A stretch of 40,407 nucleotides of DNA from Chloroflexota bacterium (GTDB lineage: Bacteria > Chloroflexota > Anaerolineae > J036 > Brachytrichaceae). Of this stretch, positions 8,736 to 17,127 are shown piece after piece; the first letter of the stretch is position 1, and each line of letters opens with the position of its first letter. The translations under genes were made by a program, and so were the position numbers. The stretch covers positions 1 to 40,407 of the forward strand of contig JAGWYZ010000008.1 of the NCBI GenBank assembly GCA_018969115.1, written 5' to 3'. Under the pieces are notes generated by a model. That model made no database searches and was not told the DNA's origin. It saw only the letters and a program-made list of their open reading frames with translations.

Positions 8736-10646
8736 ATGCAGAAAAATCAACGACTCATCCTTTTTTTGATAGTTGCCGCAATGATTGCGAGCATAATTTA
8801 TTATTTTCGCAATGAAGTGCAATCTCAGAATGAAGTGCCGATTTCTGATGTGGCACGCTATGTTAAGGCTGGTGAAGTTGAACGGCTGACCGTCAATGGC
8901 AGCGAAGTGCAGGTGCGGTTTAAAAATGGTCGTCAACCTATTATTTCGCGCAAAGACGATTCAGCTTCATTGGTTGAGCAATTGGCCTTAATGGGTGTTT
9001 CGGCTGAACAACGAGAAACTGTCAAGATTGAAATTGCCAATCCATTCTCTTGGTTCGATGCAATTATTAATGTGGCAAGTATTTTGTCACCGATTCTTTT
9101 GCTATTGTTTTTCTTGTTTATCTTTCGTCAAGCTCAAAACATGAATGGCAATGCAATGGGGTTTGGTCGCAGCCGTGCTCGCGTATTCAATGGGCAAAAT
9201 CCTACCGTCACCTTTCAAGATGTGGCAGGGGCCGAAGAGGCCAAACAAGAATTGCAAGAAGTGGTAGAGTTTTTGAAGCAACCTGAAAAATTTATACAAC
9301 TTGGGGCACGTATTCCCAGAGGCGTTTTGTTAATTGGAAGCCCGGGCACTGGAAAGACTTTGTTGGCAAAAGCAGTGAGTGGTGAAGCAGGGGTGCCATT
9401 TTTTAGCATTAGCGGCAGTGAATTTGTCGAAATGTTTGTGGGAGTTGGGGCAAGCCGTGTGCGTGATTTATTTGAGCAAGCTAAAAAAGTGTCACCTTGT
9501 ATTATTTTTATCGATGAAATTGATGCAGTAGGGCGTAGCCGTGGCACTGGGGTTGGTGGGGGGAACGATGAGCGTGAGCAAACCCTAAATCAAATTTTGG
9601 TAGAGATGGATGGATTTGGCACAGATACCAATGTGATTGTAGTGGCCGCTACCAACCGCCCTGATGTGCTTGATGCCGCGCTGATGCGACCAGGGCGATT
9701 TGACCGCCGCGTGATCATTGACCGCCCTGATGTGCGTGGACGTGAAGCGATTTTGAAAGTGCATGTGCGTGGTAAACCTTTGGCAACCGATGTTGATTTA
9801 AATCGGCTGGCCAAAACAATGCCGGGCTTTGCTGGGGCTGATATTGAAAATTTGGTGAACGAAGCCGCTATTATGGCGGCCCGCCGTAATAAAAAGACCA
9901 TTGGTATGACTGAGTTGCTCGAAAGTATTGAGCGTGTCATGATAGGCCCAGAGCGCAAGAGCAAACTTATTTCAGAAAAAGCCAAACGCATTACGGCTTA
10001 TCATGAGGCGGGTCATGCGATTGTGGCACATTTATTGCCAAATTGTGACCCAGTGCAAAAAATTACCATCATTCCGCGTGGCTTAGCGGGGGGCTACACC
10101 CTGTCATTACCAAGCGAAGAGGTTTCATATGTTAGCCGCAGTAAATTTGTCGATGATTTATCTTATGCCTTGGGTGGGCGTGCGGCAGAAGAGGTTGTAT
10201 TTGACGAAATTACAACCGGCGCAAGCAGCGATTTACAACGGGTCACTGAAATTGCGCGTGATATGGTCACTCGATATGGTATGAGCAATGTAATGGGACC
10301 GATGGTTTATGGACAAAAACAAGAAATGGTATTTTTGGGGCGCGACTTGGGTGAACAGCGTGATTACAGCGATCAGGTAGCTTTAGAAATTGATCGTGAA
10401 GTGCGCCAACTCGTGATGACGGCTTATGCCCGCGCTAAAGATGTATTATCGACCAATCGTGCTATTCTTGAGGCGGTTTCGTTGCGGTTGATGGAAGTCG
10501 AAACCCTAGATCACGAAGAATTCGCCAAATTTTTTGTGATTCCCGAACCTGAGAAACCTTTTAACCCACGTCCTCGCATGGTTTCTGCGCAAGAAGGGCG
10601 GGATGGCAGCACCTCACCCAGCACAGTGTTGCCAAAGCCAGCATAG
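8736..10646 (+). CDS. ftsH: ATP-dependent zinc metalloprotease FtsH (copy 2)
   Basis: 636 aa, the second membrane AAA+ zinc protease in the window. N-terminal membrane segment [18 protein letters not shown], extracytoplasmic domain, second segment [15 protein letters not shown], Walker A GSPGTGKT (Ser for the usual Pro at position 2), Walker [20 protein letters not shown] arginine motif, zinc site HEAGH, and [11 protein letters not shown] with the third ligand. The C-terminus has a Pro-rich tail ([12 protein letters not shown]) absent from copy 1. There is no clear Shine-Dalgarno sequence. It is followed by a hairpin element and the convergent DUF349 gene. Several FtsH copies per genome are known from phototrophs and Chloroflexota. 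Which substrates each copy handles is unknown. Confidence 0.97.
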   Translation: MQKNQRLILFLIVAAMIASIIYYFRNEVQSQNEVPISDVARYVKAGEVERLTVNGSEVQVRFKNGRQPIISRKDDSASLVEQLALMGVSAEQRETVKIEIANPFSWFDAIINVASILSPILLLLFFLFIFRQAQNMNGNAMGFGRSRARVFNGQNPTVTFQDVAGAEEAKQELQEVVEFLKQPEKFIQLGARIPRGVLLIGSPGTGKTLLAKAVSGEAGVPFFSISGSEFVEMFVGVGASRVRDLFEQAKKVSPCIIFIDEIDAVGRSRGTGVGGGNDEREQTLNQILVEMDGFGTDTNVIVVAATNRPDVLDAALMRPGRFDRRVIIDRPDVRGREAILKVHVRGKPLATDVDLNRLAKTMPGFAGADIENLVNEAAIMAARRNKKTIGMTELLESIERVMIGPERKSKLISEKAKRITAYHEAGHAIVAHLLPNCDPVQKITIIPRGLAGGYTLSLPSEEVSYVSRSKFVDDLSYALGGRAAEEVVFDEITTGASSDLQRVTEIARDMVTRYGMSNVMGPMVYGQKQEMVFLGRDLGEQRDYSDQVALEIDREVRQLVMTAYARAKDVLSTNRAILEAVSLRLMEVETLDHEEFAKFFVIPEPEKPFNPRPRMVSAQEGRDGSTSPSTVLPKPA

Positions 10647-10648
10647 TT

Positions 10649-10782
10649 CAGCCACTGTTGGGTGCTTCCCCAAAAAAGTAATGTCGAAATCATGAGATGA
10701 CCGTTGGTAGTGTGGTCAAGCGCACACTACCAACGGTCATCTCGTGATTTTGACGAAAAGTTGTTTTATGTTTGGTAAATAC
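10649..10782. mobile_element. Degenerate long-form miniature element with 31-bp hairpin
   Basis: The interior matches the 5529-5701 copy (GTAATGTCGAAATCA at the hairpin base; TTGACGAAAA and GTTGTTTTAT after it). The hairpin arms are 10684-10714 and 10723-10753, with two transition mismatches. The terminal repeats and target duplication are no longer recognisable, so this is an old copy. Lying between convergent ftsH and DUF349 genes, it may also act as a transcription terminator. Confidence 0.6.
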
Positions 10783-10788
10783 AGTTGT

Positions 10789-12351
10789 TTAGCGAATACG
10801 ACGTTGCATCCCTTCGACTGACCCCGATAGTTCTTGCAAGCGCTGATTTTTTTCTTTGGTACGTGCCGTGACATCGGCAATTTTGGCCTCAAGCTCAGCC
10901 CGATACTCGGCGCGTGCTGTCGCTAGGCTTTCACGCCAGCGTGAAATATTGGCTTCATCACGCGATAGTGACTCTTTGAGCCGCAGCAATTGATCTTGCT
11001 TGCGTTCAAAAGTGTCGCGCATACGCTCACGATTTTCGATGCGTTGTTGCGATATTTGTTCACCACGTCGGTCAAAAAAGTCATCGGCGGCAGCGCGGAA
11101 GCGGTCCCACAACTTGTCATCAAATTTTCGACCAGCCGAACCTACTTTTTTCCAATCGGCTTGTAAATCTTTAAAAGCATCGGCTACAGCTTTAAAATCA
11201 ATGGCGCTACCTCGTGAATATTCGCGCAATGTCTCAGCACGTTCACAAAGCTGCTCTTTTTGGGCGCGGGCCTCGTCACGTTGTTGATCGCGCACACGGT
11301 AATGTTCAATTCGTCGGTTAAAGAATTGGTCACAGGCGCTATGAAAACGATCCCATAAGGCATCATCGGCAACACGCCCCGCAAAACCAATCGTTTTCCA
11401 TTCAGTTTGAATTACCTTCAGGCGTTCACCTGTGGCTTCCCATTCCATTGAATCTTTTAGTTTTTCGGCCTCAATGCACAATTTTTCTTTACATTCTCGA
11501 TACCCCTCACGCTCTTTGTCTAGTGCCTCATAATGTTGACGTCGACGCTCAAAAAATGCATCGCGGGCCGTGTTAAAACGCCCCCACAAAACATCATCTT
11601 CTTCACGCCCCGCTGACCCCACTTTTTTCCAATCATCAAATAGCGTTTTCATTTGGTCTGCTGTGGCTTTCCAATCAGATGATTGGCTGATCCCTTCAGC
11701 TTTAGCAATTAGGGCTTCTTTGGCTTCGCTATGGACTTTGCGTTCTTGTTGTACATGCGTTTCAATGATTTTTTCCATTTCACGCAATCGTCCAACCAAA
11801 GTATCAAAATCACCCAAGGCATTGGCTGTAGGCAAAAACTCTAACATTGAGCGAACGCGCCCAGTGTAAATTCGTTTGTCTTCAGTATGGGTTAAGCCAG
11901 TTTCAATAATATTGATTTTTTCTTCTTGGTCACGAAACTTGCTGACCAAGTGGGCAAATGTGCCCGCTTGGTCTTTGCCACGCAATTTGCCAATGACGCG
12001 CTTGGGGAACAGAGATGTCGCTTTGAGGTAAACATTGCCTTCGTCATCAACTTCGGCCCAACGTTCAGCCTCAATTTCACCGGCTTCAGTTAAGGCTGGG
12101 GCGACCGGTTCGTCTGTTGGCTCAGCATTTTTTTCGATTGTTGTTGTATCTATCGCCGCAGATGCAGGGGCTACTTCTGCTGCTGAAAGAGATGGGGTTA
12201 ATGGGTCTTCGGCGATGGTCGCCGCGTTATTGACTATTGGGTTATCGATAGTTGTTGGCTCGTTGCTGAGGTTTAAATCAGACCGAGGCGTTGCAGAGGA
12301 AGAGTTCGCTGGGATGTCAATAGTTACATCCGCTGGGATTTCGCCGTTCAT
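10789..12351 (-). CDS. DUF349 repeat protein, coiled-coil C-terminus
   Basis: 520 aa from ATG 12351, chosen over a GTG at 12417 because AGGA lies 9 nt upstream of 12351. After a low-complexity acidic/Ala-rich N-terminus (residues about 1-100) there are at least three DUF349 repeats of about 70-75 aa. Each has a WK.VG.AGR..D..LW.RF core (WKKVGSAGREEDDVLWGRF, WKTIGFAGRVADDALWDRF, WKKVGSAGRKFDDKLWDRF), and a weaker repeat precedes them. The last 80 residues are heptad-like and charged, predicted coiled coil. DUF349 has no firmly established biochemical role; proteins of this type are helical and cytoplasmic. No signal peptide or membrane segment is seen. It lies downstream of gcvT on the same strand but with a separate promoter region (TATAAT-like at about 12447). 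Confidence 0.88.
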   Translation of the reverse strand: MNGEIPADVTIDIPANSSSATPRSDLNLSNEPTTIDNPIVNNAATIAEDPLTPSLSAAEVAPASAAIDTTTIEKNAEPTDEPVAPALTEAGEIEAERWAEVDDEGNVYLKATSLFPKRVIGKLRGKDQAGTFAHLVSKFRDQEEKINIIETGLTHTEDKRIYTGRVRSMLEFLPTANALGDFDTLVGRLREMEKIIETHVQQERKVHSEAKEALIAKAEGISQSSDWKATADQMKTLFDDWKKVGSAGREEDDVLWGRFNTARDAFFERRRQHYEALDKEREGYRECKEKLCIEAEKLKDSMEWEATGERLKVIQTEWKTIGFAGRVADDALWDRFHSACDQFFNRRIEHYRVRDQQRDEARAQKEQLCERAETLREYSRGSAIDFKAVADAFKDLQADWKKVGSAGRKFDDKLWDRFRAAADDFFDRRGEQISQQRIENRERMRDTFERKQDQLLRLKESLSRDEANISRWRESLATARAEYRAELEAKIADVTARTKEKNQRLQELSGSVEGMQRRIR

Positions 12352-12543
12352 CGTATGGTTTCCTAGAATTTCGCTTGTCACAATATATTCGCTTTGTTTT
12401 GCTTCATCAAGAAGCACAACGTACTCGTTTCTCGTATATAAAATTATATGCTAATTTCAGGATTTGACTGGGCAGCATAAAATTTTACATTGATTGTAAT
12501 GGGTAATGTTAGCGCAAATTGCTAAAAGATAAAGAGATAAAGG

Positions 12544-12602
12544 GCTGATTTCACGAGTTATCCTCTCAAGTATAGATTTAGAGGATAGATTGTGAAATCG
12601 GC
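12544..12602. repeat. Palindrome with GATTTCAC base (type B), imperfect
   Basis: Left arm starts GCTGATTTCAC; right arm ends GTGAAATCGGC; the arms meet at TATCCTCT / AGAGGATA. Flanking sequence (GCAAATTGCTAAAAGAT on the left) is shared with the copy at 29448-29565, so the repeat unit is larger than the hairpin. It lies between gcvT and the DUF349 gene. Confidence 0.7.
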
Positions 12603-12633
12603 AAAACCTTTTGTTAACTCAGAATCAGCTTTA

Positions 12634-13833
12634 TTATGATTTTCTTGGCGGGAAACGCGATAACACTGTTGCTGTGTCTGGAATGAGGGTGCGACTGCCT
12701 AAAGCCGCAAATGGTGTGAGTGGGGGTGGCTGTTTTTCGGGCAAGGCAATTATATTGAGGGTTGCTCCTTCAGCTGTATTTGCTGCTGTTTCAACCAAAG
12801 CGAGGCCAAGCAAAAAACCATTGCTATCGAGTGCACATGAGGTTACTGTGCCAATTACACGCCCGCGTCTATCTAATACAGGGTCCCCAAGTTTTGATAC
12901 GCGCACCCCTTTGTCATTCATGCGAAACCGCACAATTTTGGCATTGTTGGCTGCGACTTTGGCTGTATAGGCTGCTTTGCCAATAAAATCGCTGGTTTTG
13001 CTCAATTTTACAAAATTGTCAAACCCAATTTGGCAAGGCACCAAATTAAGTTGTCCGCCCAATTCATGTCCATATAACGGCAACCCAGCTTCGATGCGTA
13101 AACTGTCACGTGCAGCTAAGCCGCATGGCTTCAACCCTAGGGCATTGTTGGCCTGCATCAGCTTATTCCATAAAGCTACCGATTGGTCAGGATGCACAAA
13201 CAGCTCGTAGGCTACGCGTTCACCGGTATAGCCTGTGCGTGAGATGATCACATCAATATCGCTAATGCCAGCATGTAAGACACCGGTATAAGGCAAATTG
13301 TTGAGTGAGGTAAGCTGTGGATTGAGTGATTGCAAAATTTCGAGTGATTTAGGGCCTTGTAAGGCGATATCGACCCGACGTTCATCGCCTGTGCTTTCAG
13401 CACGTAAGTCGCGTAAGATGCATTGTGGCGCACGGCTGCCGTTTAAGCTAGTTAACCACGCCCATGCCTTATCGTTATTTGAAGCATTCACTACAATCAT
13501 ATATTGCGTAATCCCAAGCCGATAAATCATAATGTCGTCAATAACATTTGATTGATCGTCTAGCAAATAGGAATATTGCGAACGCCCAACGGCTAATTTG
13601 CTGACATCGTTTGTGCTAACAGTATCTAGAAATGCGCAAGCATTAGGGCCACTCGCTTCGAGTACACCCATGTGGCTCACATCGAATAAACCAGCAGCAT
13701 TTCGTACGGCTGCATGTTCATCTTTTACTGAGGTATACCAAACTGGCATGTCCCATCCACCAAATGGCACGGTTTTGGCCCCTAGTTTTTTATGCGTCTC
13801 GAATAACGCTGTGCGTTTGAGAATTTCGGTCAT
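12634..13833 (-). CDS. gcvT: Aminomethyltransferase, glycine cleavage system T protein
   Basis: 399 aa. GcvT takes the aminomethyl group from lipoylated H protein and, with tetrahydrofolate, releases ammonia and makes 5,10-methylene-THF. The folate-binding fold runs through residues about 10-265: FGGWDMPVWY; NAAGLFDVSHMG; the catalytic-Asp region NVIDDIMIYR; ALQGPKSLEIL; SRTGYTGERVAYELF; LAARDSLRIEAGLPLYGHEL. The C-terminal barrel domain follows (VRVSKLGDPVLDRRGRVIG). Length is slightly above typical (about 365), with a short Pro-rich tail. The start is supported by TATACT at complement(13841-13846), 7 nt upstream, giving a leaderless message. gcvH and gcvP are not in the window. Confidence 0.95.
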   Translation of the reverse strand: MTEILKRTALFETHKKLGAKTVPFGGWDMPVWYTSVKDEHAAVRNAAGLFDVSHMGVLEASGPNACAFLDTVSTNDVSKLAVGRSQYSYLLDDQSNVIDDIMIYRLGITQYMIVVNASNNDKAWAWLTSLNGSRAPQCILRDLRAESTGDERRVDIALQGPKSLEILQSLNPQLTSLNNLPYTGVLHAGISDIDVIISRTGYTGERVAYELFVHPDQSVALWNKLMQANNALGLKPCGLAARDSLRIEAGLPLYGHELGGQLNLVPCQIGFDNFVKLSKTSDFIGKAAYTAKVAANNAKIVRFRMNDKGVRVSKLGDPVLDRRGRVIGTVTSCALDSNGFLLGLALVETAANTAEGATLNIIALPEKQPPPLTPFAALGSRTLIPDTATVLSRFPPRKS

Positions 13834-13840
13834 AAATGAA

Positions 13841-13846
13841 AGTATA
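13841..13846 (-). promoter_or_regulatory. -10 TATACT, leaderless start of gcvT
   Basis: The minus strand reads TATACT, ending 7 nt before the gcvT ATG at 13833. No ribosome binding site lies between. Confidence 0.5.
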
Positions 13847-13916
13847 GCCTTGTTTGGGGTTGATTTAATGTATTTTCTTGCTTTTGGGCAATATGTTGCG
13901 CACTATAGCAAAGAAG

Positions 13917-14006
13917 GTATCATCTCAATAATTCGGGGTAAACCCCAAAGATGTAGTGCGTTTGGCGAAAAGAAGTTTTATTTCACCCGATTTTTTGAGA
14001 TGATAC
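13917..14006. mobile_element. Miniature inverted-repeat element, short form (copy 3), exact 8-bp target duplication
   Basis: 90 bp bounded by GTATCATCTCA and TGAGATGATAC. Exact direct repeats CAAAGAAG flank it at 13909-13916 and 14007-14014. Seven differences over 90 positions separate it from copy 1. It lies between gcvT (upstream side) and the end of the RidA-like gene. Confidence 0.9.
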
Positions 14007-14076
14007 CAAAGAAGGTTGAAAAGTAGTCAATCTAAAAAACCATTCTCTTTGTAAGCGGAGAAGGCAGTAATTTTGG

Positions 14077-14460
14077 TTAAATAACCGCATCAGCTTCTAT
14101 CTCTACTAAATATTCTTCGCCTACCAAACGCGCTTCAACTAAGGTATTGGCTGGCCTAATGATGGCAAAATGCTCACCGTGTGCCCGTGCAATTGGCTCC
14201 CAATCGGCGATATAACGCACATAAATACGCGTTCGGATGACATTTTGCATAGATGCGCCTAATTGTGTTAGGGCATTTTCAATTTTAGTGAGAATAAATT
14301 GCGTTTGTGTTGCTGGGTCGTCTAGTCCTACAACATTGCCGTGTATATCAGTGGCGGTTGTGCCCGAAACCGCAATCATATTGCCAATTCGGACTGCTCG
14401 CGCATAACCAGCTATCTTTTCCCAACTAGTACCGGTGTCAATAAACGTTCTTTGATTCAT
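14077..14460 (-). CDS. RidA/YjgF/UK114-family protein lacking the canonical arginine
   Basis: 127 aa from ATG 14460; a GTG at 14478 would add six residues and overlap the upstream gene. RidA proteins are trimeric, and the best known hydrolyse reactive enamine/imine intermediates from PLP enzymes. The fold is recognisable (GYARAVRIGNMIAVSGTTAT, then TKIENALTQLGASMQNVIRT and EEYLVEIEADAV). The substrate-binding Arg usually found in a PARxxV segment is replaced: this protein has PANTLVEARL. That places it among RidA relatives without proven deaminase activity. It follows a GntR regulator by 10 bp, almost certainly one operon, so a role linked to the sugar-acid regulon is possible but unproven. 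Confidence 0.85.
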   Translation of the reverse strand: MNQRTFIDTGTSWEKIAGYARAVRIGNMIAVSGTTATDIHGNVVGLDDPATQTQFILTKIENALTQLGASMQNVIRTRIYVRYIADWEPIARAHGEHFAIIRPANTLVEARLVGEEYLVEIEADAVI

Positions 14461-14470
14461 AATTTTACTG

Positions 14471-15181
14471 TTATCCACTCAAGGGTCTAGCCAATGCCAT
14501 CATGGCATCGTCGAAATGTTTTTCCATGGCGTGTTGGGCGGCGGCGGCGTTATGTTTGCAAATTGCCTCAACCATCGAGGCATGTTCGGTTTGAATCCGC
14601 TGACGGTCGCGGTCATTGGTTTGGCGCAACAGGCCAACTTGAATAGCAACCTGTGATGATTCGCGGATTGATTCGATCATGTGCAATAACATGGTGTTGT
14701 GGCTGGCCGCCGCAATCGACAAATGTAGCTTTAGATCAAGCTCGGCATAGCGCTCTGCTGCGCTCAGGCAGCCGCTCATCTCGCGCACCAAGGCATTTAG
14801 CCCGGTTAATTGGGCTTCGGTGCGGCGTTGGGCCGCCAAAATAGCCGATTGCACCTCTAATCCGCGTCGCACTTCCATCAATTCTAAAATAGCAGCTTGT
14901 TTAGCCAGCAATGAATGTTGAAAAAATGCCGACAATGCCTCGTTGTGCAAGGGGCGAATCACTGCACCTTTGCCATTCACGACCTCAAGCAAACCGCGCC
15001 CGACCAAAGCCTGAATCGCCTCACGAATGACAGTGCGGCTAACGCCAAATTGATTGGCTAAATCACCTTGCGAAGGGAGCACATCACCCGGCATCATGCC
15101 ACGCCGTTGAATAATATTGGCTAGCCCCTCAGCAGCTTGTTCGGCCAGTGTTTCGCGCTTGAGTTTTATGATCTCTAACAT
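14471..15181 (-). CDS. GntR-family regulator, FadR/FCD subfamily, of the sugar-acid locus
   Basis: 236 aa. Residues about 5-75 are the GntR winged helix-turn-helix (MMPGDVLPSQGDLANQFGVS, RTVIREAIQALVGRGLLEVV). Residues about 95-225 are the FCD ligand-binding bundle (LMEVRRGLEVQSAILAAQRR; DLKLHLSIAAASHN; HASMVEAICKHNAAAAQHAM), with His residues placed as in metal-binding FCD members. It is divergent from eda-kdgK and shares a 175-bp regulatory region holding a palindromic operator candidate, so it is the likely repressor of the pathway and of itself. TAATAT at complement(15188-15193) lies 6 nt upstream of the ATG (leaderless). The effector is probably a pathway intermediate (inference). Confidence 0.9.
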   Translation of the reverse strand: MLEIIKLKRETLAEQAAEGLANIIQRRGMMPGDVLPSQGDLANQFGVSRTVIREAIQALVGRGLLEVVNGKGAVIRPLHNEALSAFFQHSLLAKQAAILELMEVRRGLEVQSAILAAQRRTEAQLTGLNALVREMSGCLSAAERYAELDLKLHLSIAAASHNTMLLHMIESIRESSQVAIQVGLLRQTNDRDRQRIQTEHASMVEAICKHNAAAAQHAMEKHFDDAMMALARPLSG

Positions 15182-15187
15182 AACTAC

Positions 15188-15193
15188 ATATTA
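15188..15193 (-). promoter_or_regulatory. -10-like hexamer, leaderless start of the GntR regulator
   Basis: The minus strand reads TAATAT, ending 6 nt before the ATG at 15181. Confidence 0.4.
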
Positions 15194-15219
15194 TCGCAGC
15201 CGTTTTGACATATTTACCC

Positions 15220-15248
15220 TTGACAAATTGTAGATTTAATATTACACT
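15220..15248 (+). promoter_or_regulatory. Candidate sigma-70-type promoter of the eda operon
   Basis: TTGACA at 15220-15225 and TACACT at 15243-15248, separated by 17 bp. A second TTGACA lies at 15205-15210. The resulting start site would fall inside the palindrome at 15255-15277, as expected for repression. Confidence 0.55.
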
Positions 15249-15254
15249 CTCATC

Positions 15255-15277
15255 ATAATACTGTCAGGCTGTATTAT
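15255..15277. promoter_or_regulatory. Palindromic operator candidate for the GntR/FCD regulator
   Basis: Perfect 7-bp arms ATAATAC and GTATTAT around a 9-bp centre (TGTCAGGCT). It sits just after the -10 of the eda promoter in the divergent region between the regulator and its likely target operon. The position fits a repressor site; the identity of the binding protein is inference. Confidence 0.55.
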
Positions 15278-15309
15278 AGGTTGTGTTTTCTCCTCCCTTC
15301 TTTTTGAAC

Positions 15310-15347
15310 GGCCTAGCAGATTGAAGTAAGATTCAGACTGTTAGGCC
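15310..15347 (+). promoter_or_regulatory. Leader hairpin followed by a U tract, directly before eda
   Basis: Arms GGCCTAGCAG (15310-15319) and CTGTTAGGCC (15338-15347) pair at 9 of 10 positions around an 18-nt loop. They are followed by AAATTTTTT and then the ATG at 15357. It has the shape of an intrinsic terminator or attenuator and leaves no room for a ribosome binding site. Confidence 0.5.
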
Positions 15348-15356
15348 AAATTTTTT

Positions 15357-15998
15357 ATGAGCGAGTCTACTCTTCACACAATTCATCGGGGCAAAGTTGT
15401 TGCCATTGTACGTTTGCCCGATCTAGCTGATGCCATCGAGCTTTCACGGGCACTTATTTCGGGCGGTATTACGGCGCTCGAATTTACCTTGACGAATAGC
15501 GAAGCGTTAAACGCCCTGCAAGCAGTCAAGGCTGCAATCCCCGAATTTGGGCGTGGCGAGGCTGTGATTGGCGCTGGCACGGTTGTGACGCCTGATCAGG
15601 TGCGGGCTTCGGTGGCGGCAGGGGCACAATTTATTGTCGCGCCTACCAGCAATTTTGCTGCTATTGCCACTAGTCGTGAAATGGGTGTGCCGATCATGCC
15701 TGGTGCCTATACTCCTACCGAGATTTTAGCGGCATGGGAAGCTGGTGCCGCCGTAGTCAAGGTTTTTCCGGCGCGCGCGCTTGGCCCCAATTTTATAAAA
15801 GATGTGCGCGAACCATTGCCATTTTTAAAATTGATGCCCACAGGTGGTATTGGTATCGACAATATCGCCGCTTATTTGCAAGCCGGAGCTTTTGGGGTGG
15901 GGGTGGGTGGCAATTTGGTTGATAAACAAATGGTCGCCGCCCGTGATTGGGCCGGTCTTTATGCCAAAGCCCAAGCATTTATTAAAGCAACACAATAA
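15357..15998 (+). CDS. eda: KDPG aldolase (2-dehydro-3-deoxyphosphogluconate / 4-hydroxy-2-oxoglutarate aldolase)
   Basis: 213 aa, normal length. A class I aldolase that cleaves KDPG to pyruvate and glyceraldehyde 3-phosphate, the last step of the Entner-Doudoroff and hexuronate pathways. Visible motifs: KVVAIVRLPD, the Glu of ALEFTLTNSEA, GAGTVVTPDQ, the Schiff-base lysine in AAVVKVFPARALGP, and the phosphate-binding LMPTGGIGIDN. It is the first gene of the rightward operon, preceded by a promoter, an operator-like palindrome and a leader hairpin. The gap to kdgK (91 bp) is filled by a heptamer-type inverted repeat. Some relatives prefer 2-keto-3-deoxy-6-phosphogalactonate; the neighbours do not decide this. 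Confidence 0.94.
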   Translation: MSESTLHTIHRGKVVAIVRLPDLADAIELSRALISGGITALEFTLTNSEALNALQAVKAAIPEFGRGEAVIGAGTVVTPDQVRASVAAGAQFIVAPTSNFAAIATSREMGVPIMPGAYTPTEILAAWEAGAAVVKVFPARALGPNFIKDVREPLPFLKLMPTGGIGIDNIAAYLQAGAFGVGVGGNLVDKQMVAARDWAGLYAKAQAFIKATQ

Positions 15999-15999
15999 A

Positions 16000-16089
16000 A
16001 AGTAGAAAGTGCAAAGTAGAAAGTAAAAAGTATTAGCTAATTTACTTTCCACTTGTTACTTTGCACTTTCCACTCAGCACTCAAAAAGT
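16000..16089. repeat. Heptamer-based inverted repeat between eda and kdgK
   Basis: The left half is built of heptamer-like units AAAGTGC, AAAGTAG, AAAGTAA. The right half is their inverse (TTACTTT, GCACTTT and variants), giving an AT-rich hairpin of nearly the whole 91-bp gap. The same architecture recurs at 17047-17127 and inside glyQS. Confidence 0.75.
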
Positions 16090-17046
16090 ATGGACGTAAT
16101 CACCCTCGGCGAAAGCATGTTACGGTTGTCACCGCCGGGTCACGAGCGGTTATCACAATCGGTAACACTCGAAATGAAATTTGGCGGCACCGAGTCGAAT
16201 GTAGCGGTGGCGTTATCACGCATTGGTTTTCAAACTTCATGGTTATCACGCTTGCCTGATAACCCCTTGGGCCAGCGTTTGGTGGCCGAATTGCGCAGCC
16301 ACGGTGTAGACACAAGTGGCGTGCGCATGGTGGCAGGCGAGCGATTGGGCACCTATTTTATTGAATTTGGCTTGCCCCCACGCCCCAATCGTGTGGTATA
16401 TGACCGCGCCAATTCTGCGATGTCGCGCATGACGGTGGATGATGTGGCGTTTGACCTGATTGGCAAGGCGCGTTGGCTGCATCTCAGCGGCATTACCCCT
16501 GCGCTTAGCGAGGCGTGCCGCGAGTTGACGTTGGCCGCAGCTGCTTTCGCCCGTAGCAAAAACATACCGGTATCGTTCGATGTCAACTATCGTGCGTTGT
16601 TATGGTCGCCCCAGCAAGCTGGGCAAACGCTTGAAGCCATTTTGCGTCAATGTGATGTGATTTTTAGCGCCCATCGTGATGCGCAAAATTTATTTGGGGC
16701 TGATGCAAATGCCGAACAAGCCGTGCGTGATCTGCGGTCGCGTTTTGGGTGCCGCCAAATGGTGCTGACGATTGGCGAAGAGGGGGCCATTGCCTGTACC
16801 GCTGATACAATTGCGCAGCAATCGGCATTTAATGTGTCGAACCCCGTTGATCGCATTGGCGCAGGTGATGCGTTTGACGCTGGTTATATCGCAGCCCAAT
16901 TGCGCGGCTGGTCGCTCGATGCGTCATTGCGCTTTGGCAATGCCATGAGTGCCCTCAAAATGACCATTCCGGGCGATCTCGCCCTTGTTTCACTCTCAGA
17001 AATTGAACAGATGTTAGCTGGCTCAAAATTGGCCAGTGTTAGGTAA
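16090..17046 (+). CDS. kdgK: 2-dehydro-3-deoxygluconokinase, PfkB family
   Basis: 318 aa. It phosphorylates KDG to KDPG, supplying the aldolase encoded just upstream. PfkB/ribokinase features: VITLGESMLRLSP at the N-terminus; GGTESNVAVALSRIGFQTSW (sugar-binding Gly-Gly region and Asn); VDTSGVRMV; PVSFDVNYRALLW; VLTIGEEGAIA; and the signature DRIGAGDAFDAGYIA with the catalytic Asp. The FDVNYR(A/P)LW segment is characteristic of KDG kinases. There is no visible Shine-Dalgarno sequence; the preceding bases belong to the heptamer repeat. The substrate assignment is supported by eda next door. Confidence 0.92.
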   Translation: MDVITLGESMLRLSPPGHERLSQSVTLEMKFGGTESNVAVALSRIGFQTSWLSRLPDNPLGQRLVAELRSHGVDTSGVRMVAGERLGTYFIEFGLPPRPNRVVYDRANSAMSRMTVDDVAFDLIGKARWLHLSGITPALSEACRELTLAAAAFARSKNIPVSFDVNYRALLWSPQQAGQTLEAILRQCDVIFSAHRDAQNLFGADANAEQAVRDLRSRFGCRQMVLTIGEEGAIACTADTIAQQSAFNVSNPVDRIGAGDAFDAGYIAAQLRGWSLDASLRFGNAMSALKMTIPGDLALVSLSEIEQMLAGSKLASVR

Positions 17047-17127
17047 GAAAGTAAAAAGTGCAAAGTAAAAAATAAATTAGTTCACACTTTTTACTTTTTA
17101 CTTTGCACTTTGTACTCTATAAGCAAT
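17047..17127. repeat. Heptamer-based inverted repeat between kdgK and the epimerase gene
   Basis: The left half contains GTAAAAAGTGCAAAGTAAAA and the right half its near-exact inverse ending CTTTGCACTTTGTAC. It is the same unit sequence as the repeat between eda and kdgK, and occupies essentially the whole gap. Confidence 0.75.

Noticed and set aside
9590-9991. 133-codon minus-strand open frame inside ftsH copy 2
   Set aside because: It is antisense to conserved FtsH sequence and rich in Ser/Arg as expected for the complement of such a gene.
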